From Azorhizobium oxalatiphilum (GTDB taxonomy: Bacteria > Pseudomonadota > Alphaproteobacteria > Rhizobiales > Xanthobacteraceae), in contig NZ_BMCT01000001.1 of NCBI RefSeq assembly GCF_014635325.1, positions 1,825,107-1,889,106 of the forward strand: 64,000 bases of DNA. Reading direction: 5' to 3'. Positions 36,026-44,868 of the stretch are shown piece by piece. The notes beneath the pieces are model-generated. The model saw only the letters and a program-made list of their open reading frames with translations. It made no database searches and had not been told where the DNA came from. Each line of letters begins with the position of its first letter. Within the stretch, counting starts at the first letter, position 1. A program made the translations under genes and the position numbers.

Positions 36026-38653
36026 TCAGGAAATGGAATAGGAGAACTGGCCGTCCTCGGTGAGGCCGACCGAAATCTCGGTGATTGGCGTCTCCGCCGC
36101 CATGGCTTCCAGCAGGTGGCTGGAGAGTTCCGGCAGCAGGGTGCGCGAGAGGATGTTCTCGATGTTGCGCGCGCCCGACGCGCTCTCCGTGCAGCGCGCC
36201 GCAATGGCCTCGATGAGCGCCGGATCATAGCTGAAGCTGGCGCCGTAGGTGCCGACAACGCGCTTCTTGATGCGCTCCATCTGCAGCACCACGATCTGGC
36301 GGATGATCTCGTCGGTCAGCGGCAGGTAGGGCACCAGCGTGACGCGGCCGAGGAAGGCGGCCTTGTAGTATTTCTCCAGCTCCGGCCGGATGGCCTCGGC
36401 CAGCACATGCGGTTCCGGCATGGTGTCGGGATCGGCGCACAGCTTCACGATCAGGTCGGAAGCGGCGTTGGAGGTCATGATCACGACGGTGTTCTTGAAG
36501 TCGATCTCGCGGCCTTCGCCGTCCTTCATGGAGCCCTTGTCGAACACCTGGAAGAACACGTCCTGCACGCCGGGATGGGCCTTCTCCATCTCGTCCAGCA
36601 GGATCACCGAATAGGGCCGGCGGCGCACCGCCTCGGTGAGCACGCCGCCCTCGCCATAGCCCACATAGCCGGGAGGGCTGCCCATGAGCAGGCTGACCTT
36701 ATGCTCTTCCTTGTATTCGGACATGTTGATGGTGGTGAGGTTCTGCTCACCGCCATAGAGCTGGTCCGCCAGCGTCAGCGCGGTCTCGGTCTTGCCGACG
36801 CCCGAGGGGCCGACCATCAGGAACACGCCCAGCGGCTTGCGCGGATCGGTCATGCCGGCGCGCGAGGTGCGGATGGCCTGCGCCACGGCGGCAATGGCGT
36901 GGGACTGACCCACGACGCGATGCTCCATGGTCTCCTGCAAGGCCAGCACGGTGCGGATCTCGTCCGAGCGCATGCGGCCGGCGGGGATGCCGGTCCAGTT
37001 CTCGACCACCTCGGCGACCGCCTGGCCATCCACCAGCGGGAACACCAGCGGGGTTTCGCCCTGAAGGGTCTTCAGCTTGCTGCTGGTGTCGGCGAATTCC
37101 TGGCGCTGGGCGGCATGGGTGGCCTCGTCGGCCTCCGCCTCAAGCGCGGTGCGCAGGTTGCCAAGCGTCTCAACGAGCGCCTTCTCCTCGTCCCAGCGGG
37201 TGGTGAGCGTGGCGCGCTCCTCGTCCAGCGTGGCGCGCTCGGTGTTCAGGCCCTCGATGCGGGCGGAATGGTCGGTGCCGGCCGCCGTCTCGCGGGCGAT
37301 GAGCGCCAGTTCGGCGTCGATCAGCTCGATGCGCCGCGTGCGGTCGTCGATGGCGGCGGGGATGGTGGTCTGGCTCACCGCCACGCGCGAGCAGGCGGTG
37401 TCGAGCAGCGACACGCCCTTGTCCGGCAACTGGCGGGAGGGGATGAAGCGGGCCGAGAGGCGCACCGCCTCGCTCACCGCCTCATCGAGGATTCGGACCT
37501 TGTGGTAGCCCTCCAGCACCGGCACGAGGCCGCGCAGCATGGCGATGGCCACCGGCTCGGAGGGCTCCTCCACCTTCACCACCTGGAAGCGGCGGGTGAG
37601 GGCGGCGTCCTTCTCGAAATACTTCTTGTATTCCGCCCAGGTCGTCGCCGCGATGGTGCGCAGCTCGCCGCGTGCCAGCGCGGGCTTCAGCAGGTTGGCG
37701 GCATCGCCCTGTCCGGCCGCGCCGCCGGCGCCGATCAGCGTGTGCGCCTCGTCGATGAACAGGATGGTCGGCACGGGCGAGGCCTTCACCCCGTCGATGA
37801 CGCCGCGCAGGCGGTTCTCGAACTCGCCCTTCATGCTGGCGCCGGCCTGCAGCAGGCCGAGGTCGAGGGTGCGCAGCACCACGTTGCGCAGTGCCGGGGG
37901 CACGTCGCCGGCAGCGATGCGCAGGGCAAAGCCTTCCACCACGGCGGTTTTGCCCACGCCGGCCTCGCCGGTGAGGATCGGATTGTTCTGGCGGCGGCGG
38001 ATCAGGATGTCCACGATCTGCCGGATCTCGGCATCGCGGCCGAGGATGGGATCGATGCGGCCCGCCTTGGCCTCGGCGGTGAGGTCCACCGTGTATTGCG
38101 CCAGCGCATCGCCGGTCTTGCCGCCGCTGCCGGGGGCAGCGAAGCCCGCGCCGGGTTCGGCCAGCGCCGCCTTCTGCTCGCTGGAGGCGGCGGTGACGGC
38201 GGCGAATTCCTTTTGCAGCGCGTCCGCGGAGAGCGCCTTGAACTCGGGCGAGATGTCGTTGAGCTTCAGCGACAGCGAGCCATCGGTGAGCAGCGCCCAC
38301 AGGATGTGGCCGGAGCGCGCCTGCGTGAGGCCGCCGTCGATGGAGGCGATCAGCCAGGCCTGCTTGGCGGCTTCCACGATATCCGGCGAGAGGCCCGGCG
38401 CGCGGCTGTTGCCGTTGCGCAGGCGATCAAGGCTGTGGCCGAGGTCACGTTCCACCTTGCCCTGGTCGATGCCGTAATGGGCCAGGATGAGCGGAATGTC
38501 AGTGTTGGCTTCGGCCAGCAGGCGGGAGAGCCAGTGCTCAATCTCCACATTGTAGTGGGTGCGCATCAGCGCAAAGCCGGCTGCCCCCTCGAGCGTTGAA
38601 CGGCTCACCGGGTTCATGCGTCCGATGAGTGCCTTCAGGTCGATAGCCGGCAT
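36026..38653 (-). CDS. clpV: T6SS sheath-recycling AAA+ ATPase ClpV (TssH)
   Basis: 875-residue Clp/Hsp100 disaggregase that extracts TssB-TssC from contracted sheaths. The N-terminal ClpV-specific domain (1-160) begins MPAIDLKALIGRMNPVSRST. D1 has Walker A GEAGVGKT (229-236); D2 has GPSGVGKT and the conserved MSEYKEEHKVSLLMGSPPGY. The D1-D2 region contains the coiled-coil arm (DDRTRRIELIDAELALIARE). It is the first gene of the clpV-PAAR-methyltransferase-hcp unit and diverges from tssJ; 243 nt separates them. Confidence 0.97.
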   Translation of the reverse strand: MPAIDLKALIGRMNPVSRSTLEGAAGFALMRTHYNVEIEHWLSRLLAEANTDIPLILAHYGIDQGKVERDLGHSLDRLRNGNSRAPGLSPDIVEAAKQAWLIASIDGGLTQARSGHILWALLTDGSLSLKLNDISPEFKALSADALQKEFAAVTAASSEQKAALAEPGAGFAAPGSGGKTGDALAQYTVDLTAEAKAGRIDPILGRDAEIRQIVDILIRRRQNNPILTGEAGVGKTAVVEGFALRIAAGDVPPALRNVVLRTLDLGLLQAGASMKGEFENRLRGVIDGVKASPVPTILFIDEAHTLIGAGGAAGQGDAANLLKPALARGELRTIAATTWAEYKKYFEKDAALTRRFQVVKVEEPSEPVAIAMLRGLVPVLEGYHKVRILDEAVSEAVRLSARFIPSRQLPDKGVSLLDTACSRVAVSQTTIPAAIDDRTRRIELIDAELALIARETAAGTDHSARIEGLNTERATLDEERATLTTRWDEEKALVETLGNLRTALEAEADEATHAAQRQEFADTSSKLKTLQGETPLVFPLVDGQAVAEVVENWTGIPAGRMRSDEIRTVLALQETMEHRVVGQSHAIAAVAQAIRTSRAGMTDPRKPLGVFLMVGPSGVGKTETALTLADQLYGGEQNLTTINMSEYKEEHKVSLLMGSPPGYVGYGEGGVLTEAVRRRPYSVILLDEMEKAHPGVQDVFFQVFDKGSMKDGEGREIDFKNTVVIMTSNAASDLIVKLCADPDTMPEPHVLAEAIRPELEKYYKAAFLGRVTLVPYLPLTDEIIRQIVVLQMERIKKRVVGTYGASFSYDPALIEAIAARCTESASGARNIENILSRTLLPELSSHLLEAMAAETPITEISVGLTEDGQFSYSIS

Positions 38654-38773
38654 ACTGCTTCCCCCGCCTCAAGATGTAAGAGAGGTACTTATACCCTCGC
38701 TTGCGCTCAGCCTAGCTCTGATCAAACAGAGTTGCGTGAAGCCTGCATGGCGCTACGGGCCGCTTTCGGCTCC

Positions 38774-38801
38774 TTGATTGGAAAGTTAACGATTTCAAAA
38801 T
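38774..38801 (+). promoter_or_regulatory. Possible sigma-70 promoter for tssJ
   Basis: TTGATT, a 16-nt spacer and CAAAAT are found about 95 nt upstream of the tssJ start in the AT-rich part of the tssJ-clpV divergent gap. The match is imperfect. No clear sigma-54 (-24/-12) site was seen in this gap. Confidence 0.3.
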
Positions 38802-38896
38802 GTTTGACCAGCCCTTCCGCGCTTTTGGGTTGCGCCTGCGCGCAGGCGCGGGCCATAGAAGGTGAGCAGAGTGGGGTAAAAGCTTAAGGAGTCGAC

Positions 38897-39466
38897 GTGT
38901 CGGGATCGACAACGCCTGAAGCGCGGAAAGCGATGGGGGACGGTGCGGGCCTCAAGGTCCGGCTGGCGCGCCGGTCGTTCGTGCTCGGCGGGCTGGCCGG
39001 CCTGACGGGCTGCGCCGCCATTCCGGTGCCGCCGCCCAAGCCGACCATCATCGGCGTGCGCTTCCTGGCGGACAACACCATCAATCCGAGCCCCACCGGC
39101 GTGCCGTCGCCCGTCACCGTGCGCCTGTACGTGCTCAAGGACGACACCAATTTCATGCAGAGCGACTTCACCACGCTCTACACGCAGGATGCCGCGGTGC
39201 TGGGCGCCAGCATGCTATCCAAGAAAGAGATCGTGGTGCCGGTGAACGGCAACATTCCGGTGCAGGACACCGTGCCGCCGGAAGCGACCCTTCTGGGCGT
39301 GATCGCCGCCTTCCGCACCATCGACACTGCCCAGTGGCGCGCCACCATCGGCCTGCAGGCGGGACTGGTGAACGACGTGCAGCTGAACCTCACCGGCACC
39401 ACCGCCACCTTCGAGCATGTGGTGGTGGGCCAGAAGGGGCTGCCGCCCCTGCCGCCCTTCTTCTGA
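38897..39466 (+). CDS. tssJ: T6SS outer-membrane lipoprotein TssJ
   Basis: 189-residue lipoprotein of the SciN family. It starts at GTG, supported by AAGGAG 6 nt upstream. The lipobox LTGC (C39) is preceded by RRSFVLGGLAG, so the signal also looks like a twin-arginine signal. After C39 it has the single beta-sandwich domain, including VTVRLYVLKDDTNFMQSDF and GVIAAFRTIDTAQWRATI. It would bind the periplasmic part of TssM at the outer membrane. It is the only core tss gene on the plus strand, diverging from clpV and converging with the parA-like gene. Confidence 0.93.
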   Translation: MSGSTTPEARKAMGDGAGLKVRLARRSFVLGGLAGLTGCAAIPVPPPKPTIIGVRFLADNTINPSPTGVPSPVTVRLYVLKDDTNFMQSDFTTLYTQDAAVLGASMLSKKEIVVPVNGNIPVQDTVPPEATLLGVIAAFRTIDTAQWRATIGLQAGLVNDVQLNLTGTTATFEHVVVGQKGLPPLPPFF

Positions 39467-39478
39467 GCGGAAGGCGTC

Positions 39479-40261
39479 CTATCCCGCCTTGCCGCTGCGG
39501 TGGGTCTCCAGATAGGCGACCACGTCCTTCAGCTTGTTCACATAGAGCGAGGACGGTTCCACCGCCGCCAGCACGGCGGCGCTGCCGAGGCGCACCAGAT
39601 CCTCGCTGAGTGGCAGAACACAGGCCACCGGCGTGCGATAGGCAGCCTCGATCTCGTCCTTCAGCCCCGAGCCGTCGATGGTGCCCAGCACCTTGTTGAC
39701 CACCAGCAGCATCTGCGGGACTTCGAGGCGCTGCGCCAGTTCCAGCGTCACCGCCGTGCCCTGATAGTCCTGATGGTCGGGCCGCAGCACCAGCAGCAGG
39801 CAATCGGAAATGGCGATGGAGAGCAGTGTCTCCTCGTTCACGCCCGGATGGGTGTCGATGATCAGATAGTCGAGATCGATCCGGGTGCAGAGCTCCTGGA
39901 TGCCCTCGTTGAGCACATCCACCGCATAGCCTTCCTTCAGGATGCGGGCGATCTCGCCGGTGCGCATGCTGCTCGGCACCAGCAGCACCTGTCCCTTGCC
40001 GCCGGAGGCGGGGAGGGCGGCCTGGGTCACGTCCACGATGGCCGCATCCACGCTGCACCGGCCCCACAGGAAGTCGTTGAGCGTGTGATCAATGTTCTGC
40101 GGATCCAGCCCGAACAGCACATGGATGCCGGGCGAATGGATGTCCACGTCCATGATGCCGACGCGATGGCCGCGCTGGGCGAGCAGCGAGGCCACATTGG
40201 CGGTGATGTTCGATTTGCCTGTGCCGCCCCGGTAGGAATGGACGGAAATGATGGTGGTCAT
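39479..40261 (-). CDS. ParA/MinD-like ATPase in the T6SS regulatory operon
   Basis: 260-residue P-loop ATPase of the ParA/MinD superfamily. The deviant Walker A is YRGGTGKSN (R11-S17), with arginine where the signature lysine of KGGxGKT usually stands. DVDIHSPG and YLIIDTHPG supply the switch I and switch II/Walker B-like parts. It would form nucleotide-dependent dimers on DNA, membrane or a partner. Its start overlaps the coiled-coil gene by 4 nt, in the order kinase, phosphatase, coiled-coil, ParA, so a role with the T6SS, such as placing the machine, is inferred. It converges with tssJ, 12 nt apart. Confidence 0.85.
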   Translation of the reverse strand: MTTIISVHSYRGGTGKSNITANVASLLAQRGHRVGIMDVDIHSPGIHVLFGLDPQNIDHTLNDFLWGRCSVDAAIVDVTQAALPASGGKGQVLLVPSSMRTGEIARILKEGYAVDVLNEGIQELCTRIDLDYLIIDTHPGVNEETLLSIAISDCLLLVLRPDHQDYQGTAVTLELAQRLEVPQMLLVVNKVLGTIDGSGLKDEIEAAYRTPVACVLPLSEDLVRLGSAAVLAAVEPSSLYVNKLKDVVAYLETHRSGKAG

Positions 40262-40815
40262 TCGTCTTGTGCCCGGTCACGCGGAAGATGGCGCGCCCGC
40301 ATCTCGCGGGCCCGTTGCTGAAGGTCCTGGAAATACTCGGTATCGACGATGGCGCCGACATTCTTGTTCAGCTCGTGCCGGTCGATCTCCACCGTCAGGC
40401 GTTTCAACTGGCCGGTGAGCTGGGCATTCTCTTTCTCCAGCCGCTGGTTGGCGATTTCCAGCTCGCCCTTCAGCTCCGTGAGGTCGTCGATGAGGTTGGT
40501 GAGGTGCATCTCGCGCGCCTCCACCTGCACAAGCATGAAGCCGAACGCCTCGGCGAGACTGTGCACCACCTCGGATGCATCGGCGGCGACGGTGAGGTCG
40601 AACAGGTCATCCGCATGGTCGTGGTCGCCACGCGCGATCTCACGGCAGAGCTGCTCCAGCCGCACGAGGGCCGAGGTGTCGTTGGCGGACACCTGCGGAG
40701 GCGTCCGGGATGCGCCTGCGTCCTTCGGCGCGCTACCGCTGACCGGCCGTTGATCGCTGTCGCCCACCGGCCGTTGATCGCTGTCGCTCATGGGGCGTTG
40801 ATCGCTACCGCTCAC
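40258..40815 (-). CDS. Coiled-coil protein with N-terminal octapeptide repeats
   Basis: 185-residue protein starting at GTG, chosen because GGGAGG lies upstream and the start overlaps the phosphatase stop as GTGA; a GTG 15 nt further up is possible. The N-terminus has three near-identical octapeptides of the pattern SDQRPVxD (residues 3-25), then a disordered linker. The C-terminal two-thirds is helical, with a coiled coil at about 95-150 (LIDDLTELKGELEIANQRLE). It likely partners the ParA-like ATPase it overlaps by 4 nt. No family recognised. Confidence 0.7.
   Translation of the reverse strand: MSGSDQRPMSDSDQRPVGDSDQRPVSGSAPKDAGASRTPPQVSANDTSALVRLEQLCREIARGDHDHADDLFDLTVAADASEVVHSLAEAFGFMLVQVEAREMHLTNLIDDLTELKGELEIANQRLEKENAQLTGQLKRLTVEIDRHELNKNVGAIVDTEYFQDLQQRAREMRARHLPRDRAQDE
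40743..40814 (-). repeat. Three 24-bp tandem repeats at the start of the coiled-coil gene
   Basis: Three copies of a 24-nt unit built around gcgatcaacg encode the octapeptides. Copies 2 and 3 are nearly identical, which suggests recent expansion and possible length variation between strains. Confidence 0.8.
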
Positions 40816-41498
40816 GGGGCTGCCTCCCACTGGCTGATGACGACGGCGGTGGCATCGTCGCGGCCGCCCAGGCGGGCCACTTCACCCACGATGCGCCCCG
40901 CCATATCCGCCCCGCCTTGCGCCAGCATGGCCGCGAGCACGTCCGGCTTGAGCACGTCCGACACGCCGTCCGTGCACAGCAGCAGCTGGTCTCCGGCCTC
41001 CAGCGGCAGCATGAAGAAATCCAGTTCCAGATGCGGATCCGGGCCCACCACGCGGGTCACGAGCCGGCGGGTGCCGCGCAGTTCCACATGGTCGGTGGTC
41101 ATCTGCCGCAGACGGCCCTGATGGTACAGATAGAGCCGGCTGTCGCCGACCCAGAACACGCCCGCGCGCCCCGGCTCCGCCACCACCGCCACCACGGTGG
41201 CCGCCATGGTGAAGGGCGGGCGGCCCAGCGCGCCGGTCTCATAGATGGCACGGTTGGCGCGGCCGAGGGCGGCTTCCAGCACGTTGAGCCGGTGGGAGAA
41301 AGCGCCCTCGGGGCCGATCTCCGCGCAGGAGCGGGCGATTTCCCCGCTCGCCACTTCGCCATGGGGCAGGCCGCCCACGCCGTCCGACACCAGATGGATG
41401 CCGGTTTCGGGATCGGAGAAGACGGCGTCCTCGTTATTCTCACGCGCCCGTCCCTGCCGGCTGGCGGCGGACGTGGCGAGCACGCAGGCGATGGTCAT
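40812..41498 (-). CDS. pppA: PP2C-type protein phosphatase (PppA-like)
   Basis: 228-residue phosphatase. PP2C metal-binding motifs are visible: ENNEDAV near residue 22, LVSDGVGG (36-43), WVGDSRLYLY, LCTDGVSD and, near the C-terminus, GGRDDATAVV. It should remove phosphate added by the adjacent Ser/Thr kinase, resetting TagH-dependent T6SS activation. It follows the kinase by 27 nt. No signal peptide; length is usual for T6SS PppA. Confidence 0.9.
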   Translation of the reverse strand: MTIACVLATSAASRQGRARENNEDAVFSDPETGIHLVSDGVGGLPHGEVASGEIARSCAEIGPEGAFSHRLNVLEAALGRANRAIYETGALGRPPFTMAATVVAVVAEPGRAGVFWVGDSRLYLYHQGRLRQMTTDHVELRGTRRLVTRVVGPDPHLELDFFMLPLEAGDQLLLCTDGVSDVLKPDVLAAMLAQGGADMAGRIVGEVARLGGRDDATAVVISQWEAAP

Positions 41499-41525
41499 GG
41501 AAGGCTCCGCTTGCTGGCCATGGCG

Positions 41526-42857
41526 TCAGCCATTCTTCAGCGCCGACCACAGGCCGGCAATGCCGGCCCTGCCGTCCTGCCCGTTGAAGACGCGCAGGAA
41601 GGCGCCGGCATCGGCGGGCCGTGTGTCCGGGTCGAAGGAAAGCGCGGCTTCGATCGCCCGGCGCGCGGCGGCGGGCAGCATGGGCAGGTCCGGCGGCTCC
41701 ATGTGCTGCGCCTTGGCGTCGGCCCCGCTCTTGCGATCGAAAGGGTGAAGGCCCGTCATCAGCAGATGGGCGAGGCAGCCGATGGCATAGACGTCGTCGC
41801 TGGCGGAAGGCGGGCCGCCCTCGACGCGCTCGGGGCTGGCATAGGCCGGGGTGAGGCCGGCGATGGGCGCTTCGTCGATCTGGTGCGGTCCCACCGCCGC
41901 CGAGATGCCGAAGTCCAGCACCTTGAAGCGGCCGTCGCTGCACAGGAACAGATTGCCGGGCTTCAGGTCCGCATGGATGGCGCCCCGGCTGTGGGTGAAG
42001 GCCAGCGTCTCCGCCAGTTCCTTCAGCACCCGCAGGGCCTGCTCGCTGCCGCAGAAGCCGGCCTGCTTGCGCAGCACCTTGTCGAGCGGCGTGCCTTCCA
42101 GCAGTTCCATGACGATGAAGGCGTGGTTTCCCTCGCGGTCGAAGTCATAGACGGTGGTGATGCGCGGATCGGCCAGATCCTGCGTGCGCCGGGCCTCGGC
42201 CTCCAGCGAGCGCAGCGCCTCCGGATGGGTGCCGAAGGTCAGGTTGAGCATCTTGATGGCGACGTAAGGCTGGCGTGCACCTGCCTCCAGCCGGCGCCGG
42301 TCCACCGCGCGGAACACGATGCCCATGCCACCGCGCCCGATCTCATCCTCAAGGATGAAACGATCGCGCAGCACCATGCCGGATCGCGCCTCGGCGGCGG
42401 GGTTCGCCTGCAAGGGCGCGCGCACCGTGCCCTGCGTGGTCTCGCGGGCATAGCGGCGCTGGCGCAGGCCGTCGTAGGCGGAAAGGCTGGCCTTCAGCGT
42501 GTCGGGCCGTTGCTCGTCCTTGGCGCCGGTGCGCACCTTCTTGTAGCGGCCGACGAAGTCGCCGAGCAGGGCGTCCTCCACATGGGCAGCGGGGTCGGCG
42601 CGTTCCGGAGCGGCAGGGGCGGGCGGGGGCGTGGCGGCGGCATCCAGCACCGCGCCAAGGATGGATTCGGCGAGCGGATGGCCGATGGCCTGGGTATCCA
42701 CCCATTGCTGCAAGAGGTCCTGCAGGCGCTGCTGCCCGGACGCGGCCCGGCAGAGCGGCGCCATCTCGCGCACGAGGGCGGGAAACGGAAGCTTCCCGAT
42801 GACGAAGCGGTTGAGCAGGGCGCCCATGCGCTGCGCGGCGTCGCGATCGTCGTCCAT
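41526..42857 (-). CDS. ppkA: Ser/Thr protein kinase (PpkA-like) of the T6SS
   Basis: 443-residue kinase with an N-terminal helical region (1-160) before the kinase domain. Kinase motifs are the glycine loop IGRGGMGIVF (173-182), VAIK with K202, catalytic loop HADLKPGN (295-302), DFG (315-317) and the APE-like ASPER. The catalytic loop has Ala where most kinases have Arg (HRD), so it is a non-RD kinase. No transmembrane or von Willebrand domain is seen, unlike Pseudomonas PpkA. First gene of the kinase-phosphatase-coiled coil-ParA operon, diverging from thyA across 225 nt. Confidence 0.88.
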   Translation of the reverse strand: MDDDRDAAQRMGALLNRFVIGKLPFPALVREMAPLCRAASGQQRLQDLLQQWVDTQAIGHPLAESILGAVLDAAATPPPAPAAPERADPAAHVEDALLGDFVGRYKKVRTGAKDEQRPDTLKASLSAYDGLRQRRYARETTQGTVRAPLQANPAAEARSGMVLRDRFILEDEIGRGGMGIVFRAVDRRRLEAGARQPYVAIKMLNLTFGTHPEALRSLEAEARRTQDLADPRITTVYDFDREGNHAFIVMELLEGTPLDKVLRKQAGFCGSEQALRVLKELAETLAFTHSRGAIHADLKPGNLFLCSDGRFKVLDFGISAAVGPHQIDEAPIAGLTPAYASPERVEGGPPSASDDVYAIGCLAHLLMTGLHPFDRKSGADAKAQHMEPPDLPMLPAAARRAIEAALSFDPDTRPADAGAFLRVFNGQDGRAGIAGLWSALKNG

Positions 42858-43082
42858 GCCCCTTATGCTCGCCTCGCTTGCAGCATCGATTCGATCTTAA
42901 CCCGCATTTGGTGCCAATGGGATCGCCGAAATGCGTCCACGATGCCGGAAAGGGATGCCTCCACAGGGTTATGTGCAACCGTGGATGGCGTGACCGGCGG
43001 CGTGGCATGGGATCGGGTCGATGCCATATGATGAGGAAAGGGCCGCCGGTGGGAGCCGGGGCCGAAGGTTCAGGGACACGCC

Positions 43083-43877
43083 ATGCGCGCCTATCACGAT
43101 CTGCTCCTGCGCATCCTCGACGAGGGCGTGCGCAAGGATGACCGCACGGGCACCGGCACGCTCTCCGTGTTCGGCCACCAGATGCGCTTCGACCTGTCGG
43201 AGGGCTTTCCGCTCCTGACCACCAAGAAGCTGCACACGCGCTCCATCGTGCATGAGCTGCTGTGGTTCCTCGCCGGCGACACCAACATCCGCTACCTGAA
43301 GGAGAATGGCGTCTCCATCTGGGACGACTGGGCGGACGCGGATGGCGAGCTGGGGCCGGTCTATGGCCACCAGTGGCGCTCCTGGCCGACCCCCGAGGGC
43401 GGGGTGATCGACCAGATCGCGCAGGTGGTTTCCGACATCCGCCGCAATCCGGATTCCCGCCGCCTCATCGTCACCGCCTGGAACCCGGCCGACGTGCCGA
43501 AGATGGCGCTGCCGCCCTGCCACCTGCTGTTCCAGTTCTATGTGGCCGAGGGCAAGCTCTCCTGCCAGCTCTACCAGCGCTCGGCGGACGTGTTCCTGGG
43601 CGTGCCGTTCAACATCGCCTCCTATGCCCTGCTGACCCAGATGGTGGCGCAGGTGACGGGCCTTCAGGTGGGCGATTTCGTCCATACGCTGGGCGACACC
43701 CACCTTTATCTCAACCACCTCGATCAGGCGCGCGAGCAGCTCGCGCGCGCGCCGCGCGCCCTGCCGCGCCTTGCCCTGAACCCGGATGTGAAGGACATCT
43801 TTGCCTTCCGCTTCGAGGACATCACGGTGGAGGGCTACGAGCCGCACCCGCACATCAAGGCGCCGGTAGCGGTCTGA
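43083..43877 (+). CDS. thyA: Thymidylate synthase
   Basis: 264 residues, the same length as the Escherichia coli enzyme. It converts dUMP to dTMP using methylene-tetrahydrofolate. The catalytic cysteine is C146 in [11 protein letters not shown]; other hallmarks are [44 protein letters not shown] and [10 protein letters not shown]. It stands alone, divergent from the T6SS kinase operon. The normal neighbour folA (dihydrofolate reductase) is not present in the window. Confidence 0.98.
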   Translation: MRAYHDLLLRILDEGVRKDDRTGTGTLSVFGHQMRFDLSEGFPLLTTKKLHTRSIVHELLWFLAGDTNIRYLKENGVSIWDDWADADGELGPVYGHQWRSWPTPEGGVIDQIAQVVSDIRRNPDSRRLIVTAWNPADVPKMALPPCHLLFQFYVAEGKLSCQLYQRSADVFLGVPFNIASYALLTQMVAQVTGLQVGDFVHTLGDTHLYLNHLDQAREQLARAPRALPRLALNPDVKDIFAFRFEDITVEGYEPHPHIKAPVAV

Positions 43878-43974
43878 CCGGCACGCCGGGCCTCACGCGC
43901 ATTTGCATGGGCTTGCCGTAACGCTGCCTCGGGTTGCACCGTAGATAGGGCGTCCTTGATCTGCGGTGGGTCGC

Positions 43975-44865
43975 ATGTCCCTGTTTCACGAGCGCAACGG
44001 CAATTTCAGCCCCGAGAAGACGGTGGCACTGGTGGGCAGTTGCCTGCCGGCGCTCTGGCTCGCCTCATGGGCACTCATGGGCGATCTCGGTGGCCGGCCG
44101 GTCTCGGCGGCCATCCATTTCACCGGCCTGTGGGCGATCCGGCTGCTGTTCATCAGCCTCGCGGTGACGCCGGCCCGCCGCATCTTCCACTGGCCGAAGC
44201 TGGTGCTGGCCCGCCGCATCCTTGGCGTCGCCGCCATGTCCTATGCGGCGCTGCATCTCACGCTGTTCGTTATGGATCAGGGCTGGAACGTGCAGGCGGC
44301 GGCGCGGGAAATCGTGCTGCGCTTCTATCTTGCCATCGGTGCGGTGGCGGTGGCGCTGCTGCTGGCGCTGGGCGCCACCTCCTTCGACCGCGTGATCAAG
44401 CGCATGGGGGCCAAGCGCTGGAACGCGCTGCATGCCAGCGTCTATGGCATCGCGCTGCTCGCCAGCGCGCATTTCTTCATCCAGTCGAAGCTGGATGTGA
44501 CGCAGGCCGTGCTGATGAGCGGCTTCCTGATCTGGCTGTTCGCCTATCGTCTCTGGCACCGGGCCACGAACAACGTGGGCCTGTTCGCCTTGCTGGCGCT
44601 GGCGGTGCTGTCCGGTGTGCTCACGGGCCTGCTGGAGATGGCGTGGTACGGCCTCTTCACCGGCATTCCGGTGGCGCTGGTGGCCGAGGCGAACTTCCAG
44701 CCCGCCATGGGCGTGAGCCCGGCATTGTGGGTGCTTATGGCGGGTCTGGCCGTGTTCGTGGTTGCCGCCGTCTGGTTGAAGATCTCGCCGCCCAAGGCCA
44801 AGGGCAAGGCTGCCGGCTCGCAGAAGGCCCCCAAGGTTCGGCCGAGCGTCAGCCCGGCCGGCTGA
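43975..44865 (+). CDS. msrQ: MsrQ-like heme-binding ferric-reductase-type membrane protein
   Basis: 296-residue integral membrane protein with about six helices, beginning at MSLFHERNG (ATG with GGTGGG upstream; a GTG 9 nt earlier is less likely). The ferric-reductase-like core holds conserved histidines in AAIHFTGLW, MSYAALHLTLFV and ALHASVYGIALL, which would bind heme. It resembles YedZ/MsrQ, which passes electrons from the membrane to the periplasmic methionine-sulfoxide reductase MsrP; msrP is not adjacent, so this pairing is inferred. The C-terminal tail is lysine-rich. Confidence 0.78.
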   Translation: MSLFHERNGNFSPEKTVALVGSCLPALWLASWALMGDLGGRPVSAAIHFTGLWAIRLLFISLAVTPARRIFHWPKLVLARRILGVAAMSYAALHLTLFVMDQGWNVQAAAREIVLRFYLAIGAVAVALLLALGATSFDRVIKRMGAKRWNALHASVYGIALLASAHFFIQSKLDVTQAVLMSGFLIWLFAYRLWHRATNNVGLFALLALAVLSGVLTGLLEMAWYGLFTGIPVALVAEANFQPAMGVSPALWVLMAGLAVFVVAAVWLKISPPKAKGKAAGSQKAPKVRPSVSPAG

Positions 44866-44868
44866 GGC

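Noticed and set aside
38654..38896. Sigma-54 promoter controlling the T6SS at the clpV-tssJ divergence.
   Set aside because: No TGGCAC-N5-TTGC-like pair was found on either strand in this gap.
9699..42857. A contractile-tail prophage, as VgrG, gp25-like and PAAR proteins are present.
   Set aside because: All T6SS-only parts are present (TssJ, TssL, TssM, TssK, ClpV), and there are no capsid, terminase, integrase or lysis genes.
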